From positions 2,046,001 through 2,110,000 of the forward strand of contig NZ_CP058559.1 of assembly GCF_014467015.1 (NCBI RefSeq): 64,000 bases of DNA, given 5' to 3'. This DNA comes from Alkalicella caledoniensis (GTDB lineage Bacteria > Bacillota > Proteinivoracia > Proteinivoracales > Proteinivoracaceae). A model generated the notes under the pieces. It searched no databases and was not told where the DNA came from. It saw only the letters and a program-made list of their open reading frames with translations. This document shows, piece after piece, positions 1-7,504 of the stretch. The position numbers were made by a program, and so were the translations under genes. Within the stretch, counting starts at the first letter, position 1. Each line of letters starts with the position of its first letter.

Positions 1-995
1 CGTTCGTGTAACTTCTCTGGTATTTCTACTTCATCTGGAAGTTCCTCTTCCTGTCCGTATAGTTCTTCGTAGTGTTCTGCGAAGTTAAATGGTCCGATTA
101 CTTCTCTTGCGACTTCCTCCCCTACTGTTGAAAAAAGGTGAATATAAACATCTTCTGATTGTCCTGGGTTACCATATATTTTTACTATTCCGTCAGTACT
201 TAAATATTCCCAAGTGTCTCCTGGTGTATCTTTCGACTTCGATATGCTGTAGTTTACTGTACCTGCTTCTTTTATTGTTTCTACTGTTAATTTTACATTC
301 ATTGTCCTATGGTTTAGTATAATTTCTGTTGGTAGTTTGTAATCTACTTTGGTGAATACTTTTGATAGGTCTACTGGAGGTTGTGTAGGCTGTGATGGTG
401 TAGTTGGTTGGGTAGGGTTAGTTGGCTGCTTTGGAGTTGTAGGGGTAGTTGGTTGTTTTGGTGTGGACGGGGTAGTAGGCTGTGTTGGTTGCTTTGGAGT
501 TGATGGTTGCGAAGGCTGGGATGGTGTAGTATTCTTATTTTCTTTATCTAGTTTATCTTGATAATCATTAGTATATTTCACCCAATTTTGGCCTGCTATC
601 TTCTTTGTAAAATTCGGATGAGTATATGTTGGGGTAGTCGACCCGTCTTCGTTTACTTTTTCTTTTCGTGCTATTAGGTTATGATTATTAGTAGGTGCTC
701 CTGTATCCTTATGTACAAAGAACCAGTTTAGGTTTTGTTCATATCTAGAATATCTAAATATTTCCCCTCCTGGCTGCTCCATTTCGTAGAAAAGTACTCT
801 ATGTGGCTGTGCGTAATCATGTATTTCTACTAAGTACGTATGCCCTGAGTGGGTTACTCCATTCAAAGTATGTACCCGTACTCCTACATATTCGCGGGCT
901 GATGCTGTGTAGCTGTTTCCTGTTATAAGGATTACTGCTAGTGTTAATGTACATACAATCTTTTTTAATATATTTGATTTACCTTTTCTTGCCAT
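1..995 (-). CDS. Secreted protein with Pro/Thr-rich linker, C-terminus beyond the window edge
   Basis: The frame is open from an ATG at 995 to the left edge, about 331 residues, so the C-terminus is missing. A strong ribosome site (GGGGGAGGAG type, about 1001-1012) fixes the start. Residues 1-33 form a signal peptide: Lys/Arg-rich start, hydrophobic core, and an ASA-type cleavage region before REYVGV. A first domain of about 130 residues is rich in Tyr, Trp and His. It is followed by a low-complexity linker of TPSQP/TPKQP-type units, about 55 residues (bases roughly 370-540). A second domain follows whose visible end is acidic. The layout suggests an exported two-domain cell-envelope or extracellular protein. 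I recognise no family. Confidence 0.8.
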   Translation of the reverse strand, partial: MARKGKSNILKKIVCTLTLAVILITGNSYTASAREYVGVRVHTLNGVTHSGHTYLVEIHDYAQPHRVLFYEMEQPGGEIFRYSRYEQNLNWFFVHKDTGAPTNNHNLIARKEKVNEDGSTTPTYTHPNFTKKIAGQNWVKYTNDYQDKLDKENKNTTPSQPSQPSTPKQPTQPTTPSTPKQPTTPTTPKQPTNPTQPTTPSQPTQPPVDLSKVFTKVDYKLPTEIILNHRTMNVKLTVETIKEAGTVNYSISKSKDTPGDTWEYLSTDGIVKIYGNPGQSEDVYIHLFSTVGEEVAREVIGPFNFAEHYEELYGQEEELPDEVEIPEKLHE

Positions 996-1020
996 GGTAA
1001 ACTCCTCCCCCTTTTGTACC

Positions 1021-1311
1021 CAATTTAATTGATTTAAATTACCCGTTAACATGTAAATAATTCCAAATATATTATATATTATATACAAGTAAAATAATAG
1101 AGGAATTTGACATCCTTGCCCGTAGGGCTGCGTGGGAGCGTAGCGAGCACGCAAAAATTATCTGATAATTAGAAGTTGGAAAGGGGAAAGTTTGTTTACT
1201 ACCTGCTACTAATACTTACTAAAAATATTTATTTATAATCTAACACTTTTGGCAAATAATATAAGTCAAATAGGTAGATAGTAAAAAGTCAAAGCGAGGA
1301 GTGTCTAAATA
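1021..1311. other. Intergenic region between divergent genes, with two small palindromes
   Basis: About 290 AT-rich bases between the minus-strand secreted protein and the plus-strand flavoenzyme. I see no ORF with a ribosome site. There is a G+C-rich hairpin-like stretch at 1130-1152 (GCGTG paired with CACGC) and a short AATTATCTGATAATT palindrome just after it. Promoters for both flanking genes must lie here, but I cannot place a convincing -35/-10 pair. Confidence 0.4.
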
Positions 1312-2385
1312 ATGAATATGCCAGAACTTAAAATAGGGGATTTAGTAGCATCTAAACCCATAGTTCAAGGAGCCATGGGTGTAGGGGTATCTTTATCGAA
1401 GCTTGCAGCAGCTGTTGCCAATGAAGGTGGAGTTGGGACTATATCAGCTGTGCAAATAGGTTTTAACGAGCCTGATTTTGAAAAAAATACTGTAGAAGCC
1501 AACATAAGGGCTTTAAGAAATCATATAAAAGAAGCTAGAAAACTAAGCCCTAAAGGAATTATAGGGGTTAATATATTAGTTGCCATTAACGAATACAGAG
1601 AAATGGTAAAGGCAGCAGTAGATGAAGGAGTAGACATAATTGTATCTGGAGCTGGGCTACCAACGGAACTTCCCGGCTTGGTAAAAGGCTCTAAAACCAA
1701 AATTGCACCAATTGTCTCATCGGGTAAAGCTGCAGCTCTAATATGTAAGATGTGGGATCGCAAGCATCAGGTGCTACCTGACTTAATAGTTGTGGAGGGG
1801 CCAGAAGCTGGTGGTCACCTAGGTTTTTCTAAAGAACAATTAGAAAGCCCTAGCTGCCCAACCTTAGAAGAAGCCACCAAGGAAGTAATAGAAGCCATTA
1901 AACCCTTTGAGGAGAAGTCTGGAAAGAAAATACCAGTCATCGCCGCAGGAGGAGTCTATGACGGTAAAGATATAGCTAAGTTTATCAAACTAGGTGCATC
2001 GGGGGTACAAATGGCAACACGCTTTGTTGGCACATATGAGTGTGATGCCCATGAGAAGTTTAAAGAAGCATATGTGAAGTCAACAAAAGAAGGTATAAGG
2101 CTAGTTAAAAGTCCTGTTGGTATGCCTGGTAGAGCCGTTTCTAATAAATTCTTAGAGGCTTTAGACAAAGGAAATATACCAGTGAAGAAATGTTTTAACT
2201 GCTTACAACCCTGTGAGCCTAAAACCACTCCATATTGTATATCCACGGCATTGATAAATGCTGTGGAGGGTAGAGTGGAAGAAGGTCTTATCTTCTCTGG
2301 TACAAACGCCTATAGAATTGATAAGATAGTAAGTGTGAAAGAGCTTATGGATGAACTAGTTAAGGAGATAAAAGAGAATTTATAG
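1312..2385 (+). CDS. NAD(P)H-dependent flavin oxidoreductase, nitronate monooxygenase / FabK family
   Basis: A TIM-barrel FMN enzyme of 357 residues. The N-terminus carries the PIVQGAMGVGVS motif (residues 16-27). GPEAGGH at 163-169 holds the His that serves as catalytic base in nitronate monooxygenases, and IPVIAAGGVYDG (about 213-224) begins the FMN phosphate-binding loop. The C-terminal segment has four Cys (CFNCLQPC...C), as in many clostridial homologues. The family includes 2-nitropropane dioxygenases, which oxidise alkyl nitronates, and FabK enoyl-ACP reductases. The sequence alone does not decide the substrate, and no fab genes are adjacent. The GAGGAG ribosome site about 10 bases upstream supports this ATG. 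The gene is monocistronic and followed by its own terminator. Confidence 0.85.
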   Translation: MNMPELKIGDLVASKPIVQGAMGVGVSLSKLAAAVANEGGVGTISAVQIGFNEPDFEKNTVEANIRALRNHIKEARKLSPKGIIGVNILVAINEYREMVKAAVDEGVDIIVSGAGLPTELPGLVKGSKTKIAPIVSSGKAAALICKMWDRKHQVLPDLIVVEGPEAGGHLGFSKEQLESPSCPTLEEATKEVIEAIKPFEEKSGKKIPVIAAGGVYDGKDIAKFIKLGASGVQMATRFVGTYECDAHEKFKEAYVKSTKEGIRLVKSPVGMPGRAVSNKFLEALDKGNIPVKKCFNCLQPCEPKTTPYCISTALINAVEGRVEEGLIFSGTNAYRIDKIVSVKELMDELVKEIKENL

Positions 2386-2410
2386 TTGCATTATGTTTGG
2401 ATATTTAAAG

Positions 2411-2446
2411 AGATGCCTGGATTTTCATTTCAGGCATCTTTTTTTT
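2411..2446 (+). terminator. Rho-independent terminator of the flavin oxidoreductase gene
   Basis: Perfect 9-bp stem AGATGCCTG (2411-2419) / CAGGCATCT (2431-2439), an 11-base loop, and a T run to 2446. Confidence 0.9.
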
Positions 2447-2458
2447 ATAGAAAATTAA

Positions 2459-2548
2459 GGATGACAAAGTCATTTATGAATGTCGCAAATTAACTACACA
2501 GTACAAACTCTACGTCGAGATTTAAGGGTTTTTATCTATGCTCCCAAA
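2459..2548 (+). repeat. Decayed half copy of the terminator-associated foldback repeat
   Basis: This begins ATGACAAAGTCATTT and continues with GAATGTCGC, a diverged TACACAGTACAAA segment, CGTCGAGATTTAAGG and TTTTTATCTATGCTCC. It follows the left arm of the complete copies at 46981 and 50725 in the same order, with many substitutions. The right arm is not recognisable. It starts about 12 bases after the terminator T run at 2446, the same position relative to a terminator as the complete copies. No second terminator copy is visible. I read it as an old truncated insertion. Confidence 0.65.
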
Positions 2549-2646
2549 AGACTCTTAAATGAAAATCCTGTAAGTTCATAATTAGCTAACACTGTGATAT
2601 AATATTAAAATACTTAGAATAATTTAACATCAAGGAAGGATAAATA

Positions 2647-3564
2647 ATGCAGAGAAACAGCTATATGCTAAATAACTATAAAATTATCGGCGAGAGGTTT
2701 AGGGAGCAAAATGAGATTGAAAAGGCTTTGAAGTATTATCTTAAAGCATACAAAAATCTTGGAGGCAATGAAGACCCGGAGGTTTTACTAGAGCTTGGGT
2801 TAATTTATCAAGAAATTGGGGTTTTGCATGAAGCTAGGAAGCTTTTTTCAGAGTTGATTAAAGTTCAGCCAGAGGAACCCAGCGGCTATTATGGATTAGC
2901 CATAATATACGATGATGAGCTAGATTATGATAAGGCCATTGAAAACTATGAAAAAGCCATAGAAATAGACCCTTTTTATTATCAAGCCCATTTCTTTTTG
3001 GCCAATGTTTATGATCAGATAGGTTTCAGGGAAAAAGCAATTTATCACTACGAAGAAGTAATATCCTTAAGCCCAGATTATTTCTGGGCGTATGTGAACC
3101 TAGGATCAATATATGAAGAGCAAAACCTAACTGACAAAGCTTTTGATCTCATGGAAGAGGCCCTAGAACTTGAACCTGACAATTTTAAAGCACTTTTTAA
3201 CATGGGTGTTATATTAAAAAAACAAGGGCGACGGGAGTTAGCGAAGGAGTACTATAAGAAGAGTATAGGTTCAAACCCAAAATATCCATATAGCTACTTT
3301 AACTTGGCCATAATTTACGGGGAGAACAAGGATTTTGAAACAGCCATAAAGATAATATCTGAAGGAATTTGTATGAATAATGATGTGGCTGTTCTCTATT
3401 ATAACAGGGGCTGCTACTTTGCCCGTCTCAGTAAAAAGGAAAAGGCTCTACGGGATATAATAAAGGCCACACAGCTAGATGATAAATTAATTGATTACAT
3501 GAAAAAGGATAAGGAGCTAGATTCCATAAGGGACATGAAAGCATACCAATTGTTTTTTAACTAG
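2647..3564 (+). CDS. Tetratricopeptide-repeat protein
   Basis: 305 residues made almost entirely of TPR units with the usual 34-residue spacing (for example the DYDKAIENYEKAIEIDP and REKAIYHYEEVISLSPDY segments); about seven repeats fit. It has no signal peptide or membrane segment and no attached catalytic domain, so it is probably a cytoplasmic scaffold or binding protein. The ribosome site is a GAAGG about 8 bases before the ATG. It lies 47 bases upstream of the MutS-like gene in the same direction and may be co-transcribed, but its partner is unknown. The last repeats are weaker than the central ones. Confidence 0.85.
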   Translation: MQRNSYMLNNYKIIGERFREQNEIEKALKYYLKAYKNLGGNEDPEVLLELGLIYQEIGVLHEARKLFSELIKVQPEEPSGYYGLAIIYDDELDYDKAIENYEKAIEIDPFYYQAHFFLANVYDQIGFREKAIYHYEEVISLSPDYFWAYVNLGSIYEEQNLTDKAFDLMEEALELEPDNFKALFNMGVILKKQGRRELAKEYYKKSIGSNPKYPYSYFNLAIIYGENKDFETAIKIISEGICMNNDVAVLYYNRGCYFARLSKKEKALRDIIKATQLDDKLIDYMKKDKELDSIRDMKAYQLFFN

Positions 3565-3611
3565 ATGCATTAAGTTGGTGTAGATTAGAATTATTAAAAA
3601 GGGGTGTATCT

Positions 3612-5408
3612 GTGGAGAGGTTAAAGCTATACGAAAATAAACTTAGTAAATATAAGAAAGATGCCAAAAAAGCAAGGAGTAAAATGGACATCATAAGTAA
3701 TTTAAGATTAGCTGTGGTGCTTATAGGCCTAATAGCTATGCTTTATAACTATTTCTATGTTAGTGAAAGGGCTAGTTGGATAACTCTTATAGTAGGGGCT
3801 ATTATCTTCTTTATATTAATAAAGTATTATAATAAGATTAAATATCAGGTGCTTTCCCTAGAATCACTTATTAAAATCAACAAATCAAACATACAAAGAT
3901 TAAAAGGGCACTGGACGGAGTTTGAAGATAGTGGAGATGACTTTATAGACAAAGATCATAAGTTCTCCTTTGATTTAGATGTATTTGGTAGAGGGTCCCT
4001 TTTTCAGTGGATGAATGTGGCCAACACCCCTAGGGGTAGATCTAAATTAAACCATTTACTTACATCTGAAAATAATAAAGAAATAATATTATCTAGACAA
4101 GAGGCCGTTAAAGAGTTAGCTAATGATTTGGACTGGCGCCAAGAGTTACATTCTTTGGGTTTACTGCTGAAGGAAAAGACAGATGATACAGATATCAAGA
4201 ATTTATTTTGTGTTAAAACTAGCCTTTACTTAAAGCCCCTAGTAACTATAATTTCTAGATTACTACCCCTAATTACCATAGGGCTTCTGATTTTAGCATA
4301 TGGATTTGAAATAGTGCCACCTGCCTGGGGGATAGGTCTATATGTATTACAATTCTTCCTTATACTGATTGGGGCAAAACAAAGGGGAAAAGCACTAAAT
4401 AGCCTTTTTGCAATAAATACTAATATAACTACATACAATGCTATGCTCAAGGTTTTAGAAAATAAAAGTTTTAAAAGTAAGCTCCTAAACTCACTGAAGG
4501 AAAAGCTAAAGGGTCCTAAGGGGGAGAAGGGGTATATATTAATAGAGGAGTTTAATTCAATTACAGAACGTAGCGGTAATAGAAATAATTTTTTCTTTTT
4601 CCCAATCAATGTACTGCTCCTTTGGGATTATACAACTATGGTTAAGCTAGAGAAATGGAAGCTAAGGGCTGGAAGACTCCTTGAGAATATGATTGATGTC
4701 ATTGGTGAAGTAGAAAGCTTATCAAGCCTCGGGCAGATACTATACGATAATCCGAAGTGGGTCATGCCTAAGTTCAATGAAGAAAAGTCAATCATCTCTG
4801 CCACAAAAATAGGGCACCCTCTGATAGGGCAAGAAAGAGTCTTAAATGATATAGCCCTTGATGATAATAGGGCAATGCTTCTCATAACAGGCTCAAATAT
4901 GTCTGGAAAAAGCACCCTGCTACGCACAGTAGGTATTAATATGGTATTAGCATATGCAGGGGCTCCTGTATGTGCTCAATTCATGGAACTTTCAATGTTT
5001 GATTTACATACCAGTATGAGAATAAGTGATAATTTAGAGAAAAGCATATCCTCTTTTTATGGTGAGCTGCTGAGGATTAAGGGAATTTTAGAATCTAACA
5101 AAAGAAATAAAAAACAAACATTTGTATTATTAGACGAAATTTTTAAAGGGACAAATTCCTATGATAGGCATATAGGTGCAAAGGGGCTAATAGTACAGCT
5201 TTTAGATCGAGGTTGCATGGGTTTGGTCTCCACACATGATTTAGAGCTGGAAGTTATGGAAAAGGAAACTAAAGGTCTTTTAAAGAATTATCATTTTCAA
5301 GAGTATTATGTGGACGACGAAATTAAGTTTGATTATAAGTTGAAGCAGGGTGTATCAAAGACAAGAAATGCACTTTATCTATTGAAGCTTATAGGGATTG
5401 ACGTGTAA
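3612..5408 (+). CDS. Membrane-anchored MutS-family ATPase
   Basis: 598 residues, GTG start behind an AGGGGTG ribosome site. Two hydrophobic segments at about 30-70 and two more at about 200-255 suggest a membrane-tethered protein. The C-terminal third is a MutS-type ABC ATPase: Walker A GSNMSGKST (about 427-435), the AGAPVCA segment, and Walker B FVLLDEIFKGTNS (about 504-516) followed by the STHD switch. The mismatch-binding and connector domains of MutS1 (N-terminal Phe-X-Glu) and the Smr domain of MutS2 are absent, so canonical mismatch repair is unlikely. It belongs to the poorly characterised membrane MutS-like group. The zinc-ribbon gene follows after about 25 bases and probably shares its transcript. 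Confidence 0.8.
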   Translation: MERLKLYENKLSKYKKDAKKARSKMDIISNLRLAVVLIGLIAMLYNYFYVSERASWITLIVGAIIFFILIKYYNKIKYQVLSLESLIKINKSNIQRLKGHWTEFEDSGDDFIDKDHKFSFDLDVFGRGSLFQWMNVANTPRGRSKLNHLLTSENNKEIILSRQEAVKELANDLDWRQELHSLGLLLKEKTDDTDIKNLFCVKTSLYLKPLVTIISRLLPLITIGLLILAYGFEIVPPAWGIGLYVLQFFLILIGAKQRGKALNSLFAINTNITTYNAMLKVLENKSFKSKLLNSLKEKLKGPKGEKGYILIEEFNSITERSGNRNNFFFFPINVLLLWDYTTMVKLEKWKLRAGRLLENMIDVIGEVESLSSLGQILYDNPKWVMPKFNEEKSIISATKIGHPLIGQERVLNDIALDDNRAMLLITGSNMSGKSTLLRTVGINMVLAYAGAPVCAQFMELSMFDLHTSMRISDNLEKSISSFYGELLRIKGILESNKRNKKQTFVLLDEIFKGTNSYDRHIGAKGLIVQLLDRGCMGLVSTHDLELEVMEKETKGLLKNYHFQEYYVDDEIKFDYKLKQGVSKTRNALYLLKLIGIDV

Positions 5409-5433
5409 ATAAGATAGACGAGGAGTGGGGCCA

Positions 5434-5919
5434 ATGGCATATTGTAAAGAATGCAAGGAAACTAGAGATGATCACCTGACATATTGTCCTGTGTGTTCAA
5501 ACATACTACTAAATCCCGATGATGTTGAGAAAGTTGATGGTGTAAAGGAAGTCTTACTAACTACCATTAGTATTGAGGAAGAGAGTTTAGTTGTAGAAGG
5601 ATTGCTTAAATCCGCAGAGATTTTTTATATTCGCCGTTACGACAGAATTGGGGATTATCTAAAGGTATCCATGGGCACAACTACACAGGGGGTTAGTCTA
5701 TATGTTAGGGAGGATGACTACGACTTTGCAAAGTCTCTTTTAGAAAGTGAACCAGAGGATTTAGATGCTTTGTATGAAGACTTTGCTTATAGGGAAAAGG
5801 AAGGGGATGAAATATCCCAAGCCCAAGAACAAGAACAAGACGATAGTAGCAAAATTGGAATACAGATTATTATAATGTTGTTTTTTCTCATGTTTTTGAT
5901 TTATTTAGCAGCTAGGTAA
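5434..5919 (+). CDS. Zinc-ribbon protein with DUF2007-like domain and C-terminal membrane anchor
   Basis: I chose the ATG at 5434 because GAGGAG (5420-5425) sits 8 bases upstream; the GTG at 5425 overlaps that site. The product has 161 residues. Cys4-X2-Cys7 and Cys18-X2-Cys21 form an N-terminal zinc ribbon. Residues about 40-110 (ISIEEESLVVEGLLKSAEI, then a V-RE-D-DFAKSLL end) resemble the DUF2007 signal-transducing fold. An acidic Gln/Glu stretch follows, and residues about 140-158 form one membrane helix. The catalytic part would be cytoplasmic, tethered near the preceding membrane MutS-like ATPase. Its function is unknown. Confidence 0.7.
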   Translation: MAYCKECKETRDDHLTYCPVCSNILLNPDDVEKVDGVKEVLLTTISIEEESLVVEGLLKSAEIFYIRRYDRIGDYLKVSMGTTTQGVSLYVREDDYDFAKSLLESEPEDLDALYEDFAYREKEGDEISQAQEQEQDDSSKIGIQIIIMLFFLMFLIYLAAR

Positions 5920-5997
5920 GGTGGTAAAACTGCCTAATGTTTTAAACTGTGGCACCCTAGGAGGACATATGAATAAAATGTTTTAAGGGGTGATAAA

Positions 5998-6204
5998 ATG
6001 TCTAAAGCTAAAGAAGAACTTATTAAAAAGTTAAATGAGTACAAATCAAACTTTAATTTTGCAGAAATCTTAATGTTTGACGCTGTAAAGAAAAATAGTA
6101 ATATTGATACAACCTTTGACAATATGTCAGAAGAGGAAAAAGAAAAAATTGCAGAAATGGCATTACAACTTATTGAGGAGTTTGAGAAATTACAAAAGGA
6201 CTAA
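5998..6204 (+). CDS. Small acidic protein, paralogue of the downstream gene
   Basis: 68 residues, mostly charged and predicted helical, with no signal or membrane segment. It aligns along its whole length with the C-terminal half of the next gene (6322-6711). Shared positions include a KEEL-KL--YK start, F-E-L, D--KK, EEK and a LIEEFE / LIKQFE end. An AAGGGG ribosome site precedes the ATG. A five-codon frame with a better AGGAGG site lies just upstream (5969-5986, MNKMF). The family is unknown to me; the duplication and good ribosome site argue that it is real. Confidence 0.7.
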   Translation: MSKAKEELIKKLNEYKSNFNFAEILMFDAVKKNSNIDTTFDNMSEEEKEKIAEMALQLIEEFEKLQKD

Positions 6205-6210
6205 ATCGCC

Positions 6211-6250
6211 AAAGGCAAAAGCCCCTAAAACCTAGGGACTTTTGCCTTTT
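6211..6250 (+). terminator. Rho-independent terminator
   Basis: A long stem (AAAGGCAAAAGCCCCTA paired with TAGGGACTTTTGCCTTT, one mismatch) and a T-rich tail. It separates the two paralogous small genes. Confidence 0.9.
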
Positions 6251-6321
6251 TTCTGCACCCTTACTAAGTATGGGAATAAAATATCTTGAGACTAAAAAGA
6301 AATTTGGAAGGAGGACTTAAC

Positions 6322-6711
6322 TTGACAGCCTATCAAAAGTTAATTAATGAGTTAATTGAAAAAAAGGGTTTAATCGCACCTGATTATTTTGGGGAGATAG
6401 AAGAAGTGGAAGAAAATGAAGCCATCGAGAATTTAGAGCCAAATCCATCCAGCGATGATGCAGAATATAATGACTCAATGGAAGACGTGGAACAATCACT
6501 AAAAGAAGAGTTAGCAGAAAAATTAGGGGACTACAAGAAGAATATGCCACTTTTTGAAGTGTTGTTTACAGATGTAATGAAGAAAAACAAGGTGAATTTA
6601 GACGAAGAGATTAAGGACTTAAATCCTGAGGAAAAGCAAGGGGTTTTAACCTTAGTACTAGACCTAATCAAGCAGTTTGAGGATGTTGAAAGAAAAGAAG
6701 AAGTGAAATAA
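6322..6711 (+). CDS. Acidic protein, paralogue of the upstream small protein with an added N-terminal half
   Basis: I placed the start at the TTG at 6322 because GGAAGGAGG ends 8 bases before it. The longer TTG frame from 6286 has no ribosome site. The product has 129 residues and is very acidic in the first 55 (EEVEENEAIENLE). Residues about 60-125 repeat the 68-residue protein encoded at 5998-6204. The gene lies between a terminator and the spore coat gene, so it probably has its own promoter. Function unknown; a link to the spore is possible only from its position. Confidence 0.65.
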   Translation: MTAYQKLINELIEKKGLIAPDYFGEIEEVEENEAIENLEPNPSSDDAEYNDSMEDVEQSLKEELAEKLGDYKKNMPLFEVLFTDVMKKNKVNLDEEIKDLNPEEKQGVLTLVLDLIKQFEDVERKEEVK

Positions 6712-6804
6712 GTATTGATAAGATTCTCCCTTATTTTGGGCTAATGTACAATACAAAAGAAGTCCCGCTGAATAGAATAAATTAAATGAAAGGGGGGATA
6801 GATT

Positions 6805-7290
6805 TTGTCAACAGAAAAGGAAGTTAAACAAGAGAATATCCAGAAGGAGGAAGCTAAAGTGGCTCATGAACCTTGGAACGCATTAAGTGGTTTTCCTCAT
6901 CCTTTAGGTTGCAAGCCAGAAGACGAAGCTCAAGATGCAGATCAGGTATCTAAAGTTATTCAGAAAACAATAGAGGAAATCATAATTAAAGACTCATGTG
7001 ATGTTACAGTTAGAACTACTAATATCCAAGCAGCAGTCAACTTGCAAGCAGCCATACAGGTTGCTATAGTAGCTATACTGAGTATTACCATAGCAAGTCA
7101 TGAAAGGGCTGAAAAAATAGCTCAAGACTTGTTACAAAGAAGTAAGATTAAACAGGTAGACTACCAAAGAACATTCATCGAAAATTCAAGGGGTGTAGAA
7201 GTTCATACAACGGACGCATCTATAGCAGTTTCTATACAGTTACTGTTACAAATCTTAGTATTCTTGTTAATAAGGCTAAGAATCTTATAA
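6805..7290 (+). CDS. cotX: Spore coat protein, CotX/CotV family
   Basis: 161 residues from a TTG start behind AAAGGGGGG. Residues about 55-161 match the CotX domain: an IIIKDSCDVTV opening, a TTNIQAAVNLQAAIQ repeat region, the ERAEKIAQDLL helix, the YQRTFIENSRGVEVHTTD segment, and an AVSIQLLLQILV end. CotX and CotV belong to the insoluble outer coat or crust layer of Bacillus spores. The first 50 residues are a charged, less conserved extension. Transcription late in the mother cell is expected from the family. A GAATAGAATA element near 6770 resembles a SigK -10, but I could not confirm a -35. The gene has its own terminator. Confidence 0.9.
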   Translation: MSTEKEVKQENIQKEEAKVAHEPWNALSGFPHPLGCKPEDEAQDADQVSKVIQKTIEEIIIKDSCDVTVRTTNIQAAVNLQAAIQVAIVAILSITIASHERAEKIAQDLLQRSKIKQVDYQRTFIENSRGVEVHTTDASIAVSIQLLLQILVFLLIRLRIL

Positions 7291-7298
7291 TAGGTAAA

Positions 7299-7333
7299 GA
7301 AGATATGGCTTTAAAAGTCATATCTTCTTTTTA
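7299..7333. terminator. Bidirectional terminator between cotX and a small membrane gene
   Basis: Stem GAAGATATGGCTT / AAGTCATATCTTC with one G-T pair and a two-base loop, followed on the plus strand by TTTTTAT. It also overlaps the stop codon of the minus-strand small ORF. Confidence 0.8.
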
Positions 7334-7426
7334 TAAATACTCTTTTTTAACTAAATAATATAGCAATAAAAAGCCTAATACTATAAACACAACAGTAAAT
7401 ATACCTTCACCAATAAGCTCTCTCAT
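7331..7426 (-). CDS. 31-residue single-pass membrane peptide
   Basis: A minus-strand ORF running from the ATG at 7426 to a TAA at 7331-7333. The peptide starts MRELIGEG, has one hydrophobic helix (IFTVVFIVLGFLLLYYLV) and ends KKEYL, a normal layout for a one-pass miniprotein with Lys at the cytoplasmic side. A GCGAGGT ribosome site stands 6 bases upstream of the ATG. It is convergent with cotX and divergent from the DUF421 gene. Its function is unknown; many such peptides in spore formers belong to the sporulation or envelope-stress regulons, but nothing here proves that. Confidence 0.6.
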   Translation of the reverse strand: MRELIGEGIFTVVFIVLGFLLLYYLVKKEYL

Positions 7427-7504
7427 TTGAATACCTCGCTAGTTTAAGTTTAAAGATAGTATCTACTAAAAATGAAAAATAAATAATTCGGGGAGGTAAA
7501 AGTA

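Noticed and set aside
370-540. Repetitive stretch that could be a CRISPR or tandem DNA array
   Set aside because: Units are short, unequal and in frame with a Pro/Thr-rich linker of a coding gene; there are no equal spacers.
89-561. Two plus-strand ORFs rich in Leu or Gly/Val-Gly-Cys
   Set aside because: They are antisense to the minus-strand secreted protein. The Gly/Val pattern is the complement of its Pro/Thr linker, and they have no ribosome sites.
1107-1140. TTGACA at 1107 as promoter of the flavin oxidoreductase gene
   Set aside because: No -10 element at 16-18 bases; the sequence there is G+C-rich.
5951-5968. TGGCAC at 5950 as a second sigma-54 promoter
   Set aside because: No TTGC at the required spacing; only the first half matches.
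6286-6330. Longer start (TTG at 6286) and a TTGACA-like -35 at 6322
   Set aside because: GGAAGGAGG lies 8 bases before the TTG at 6322, which makes that the start codon; the TTGACA is simply the first codons.
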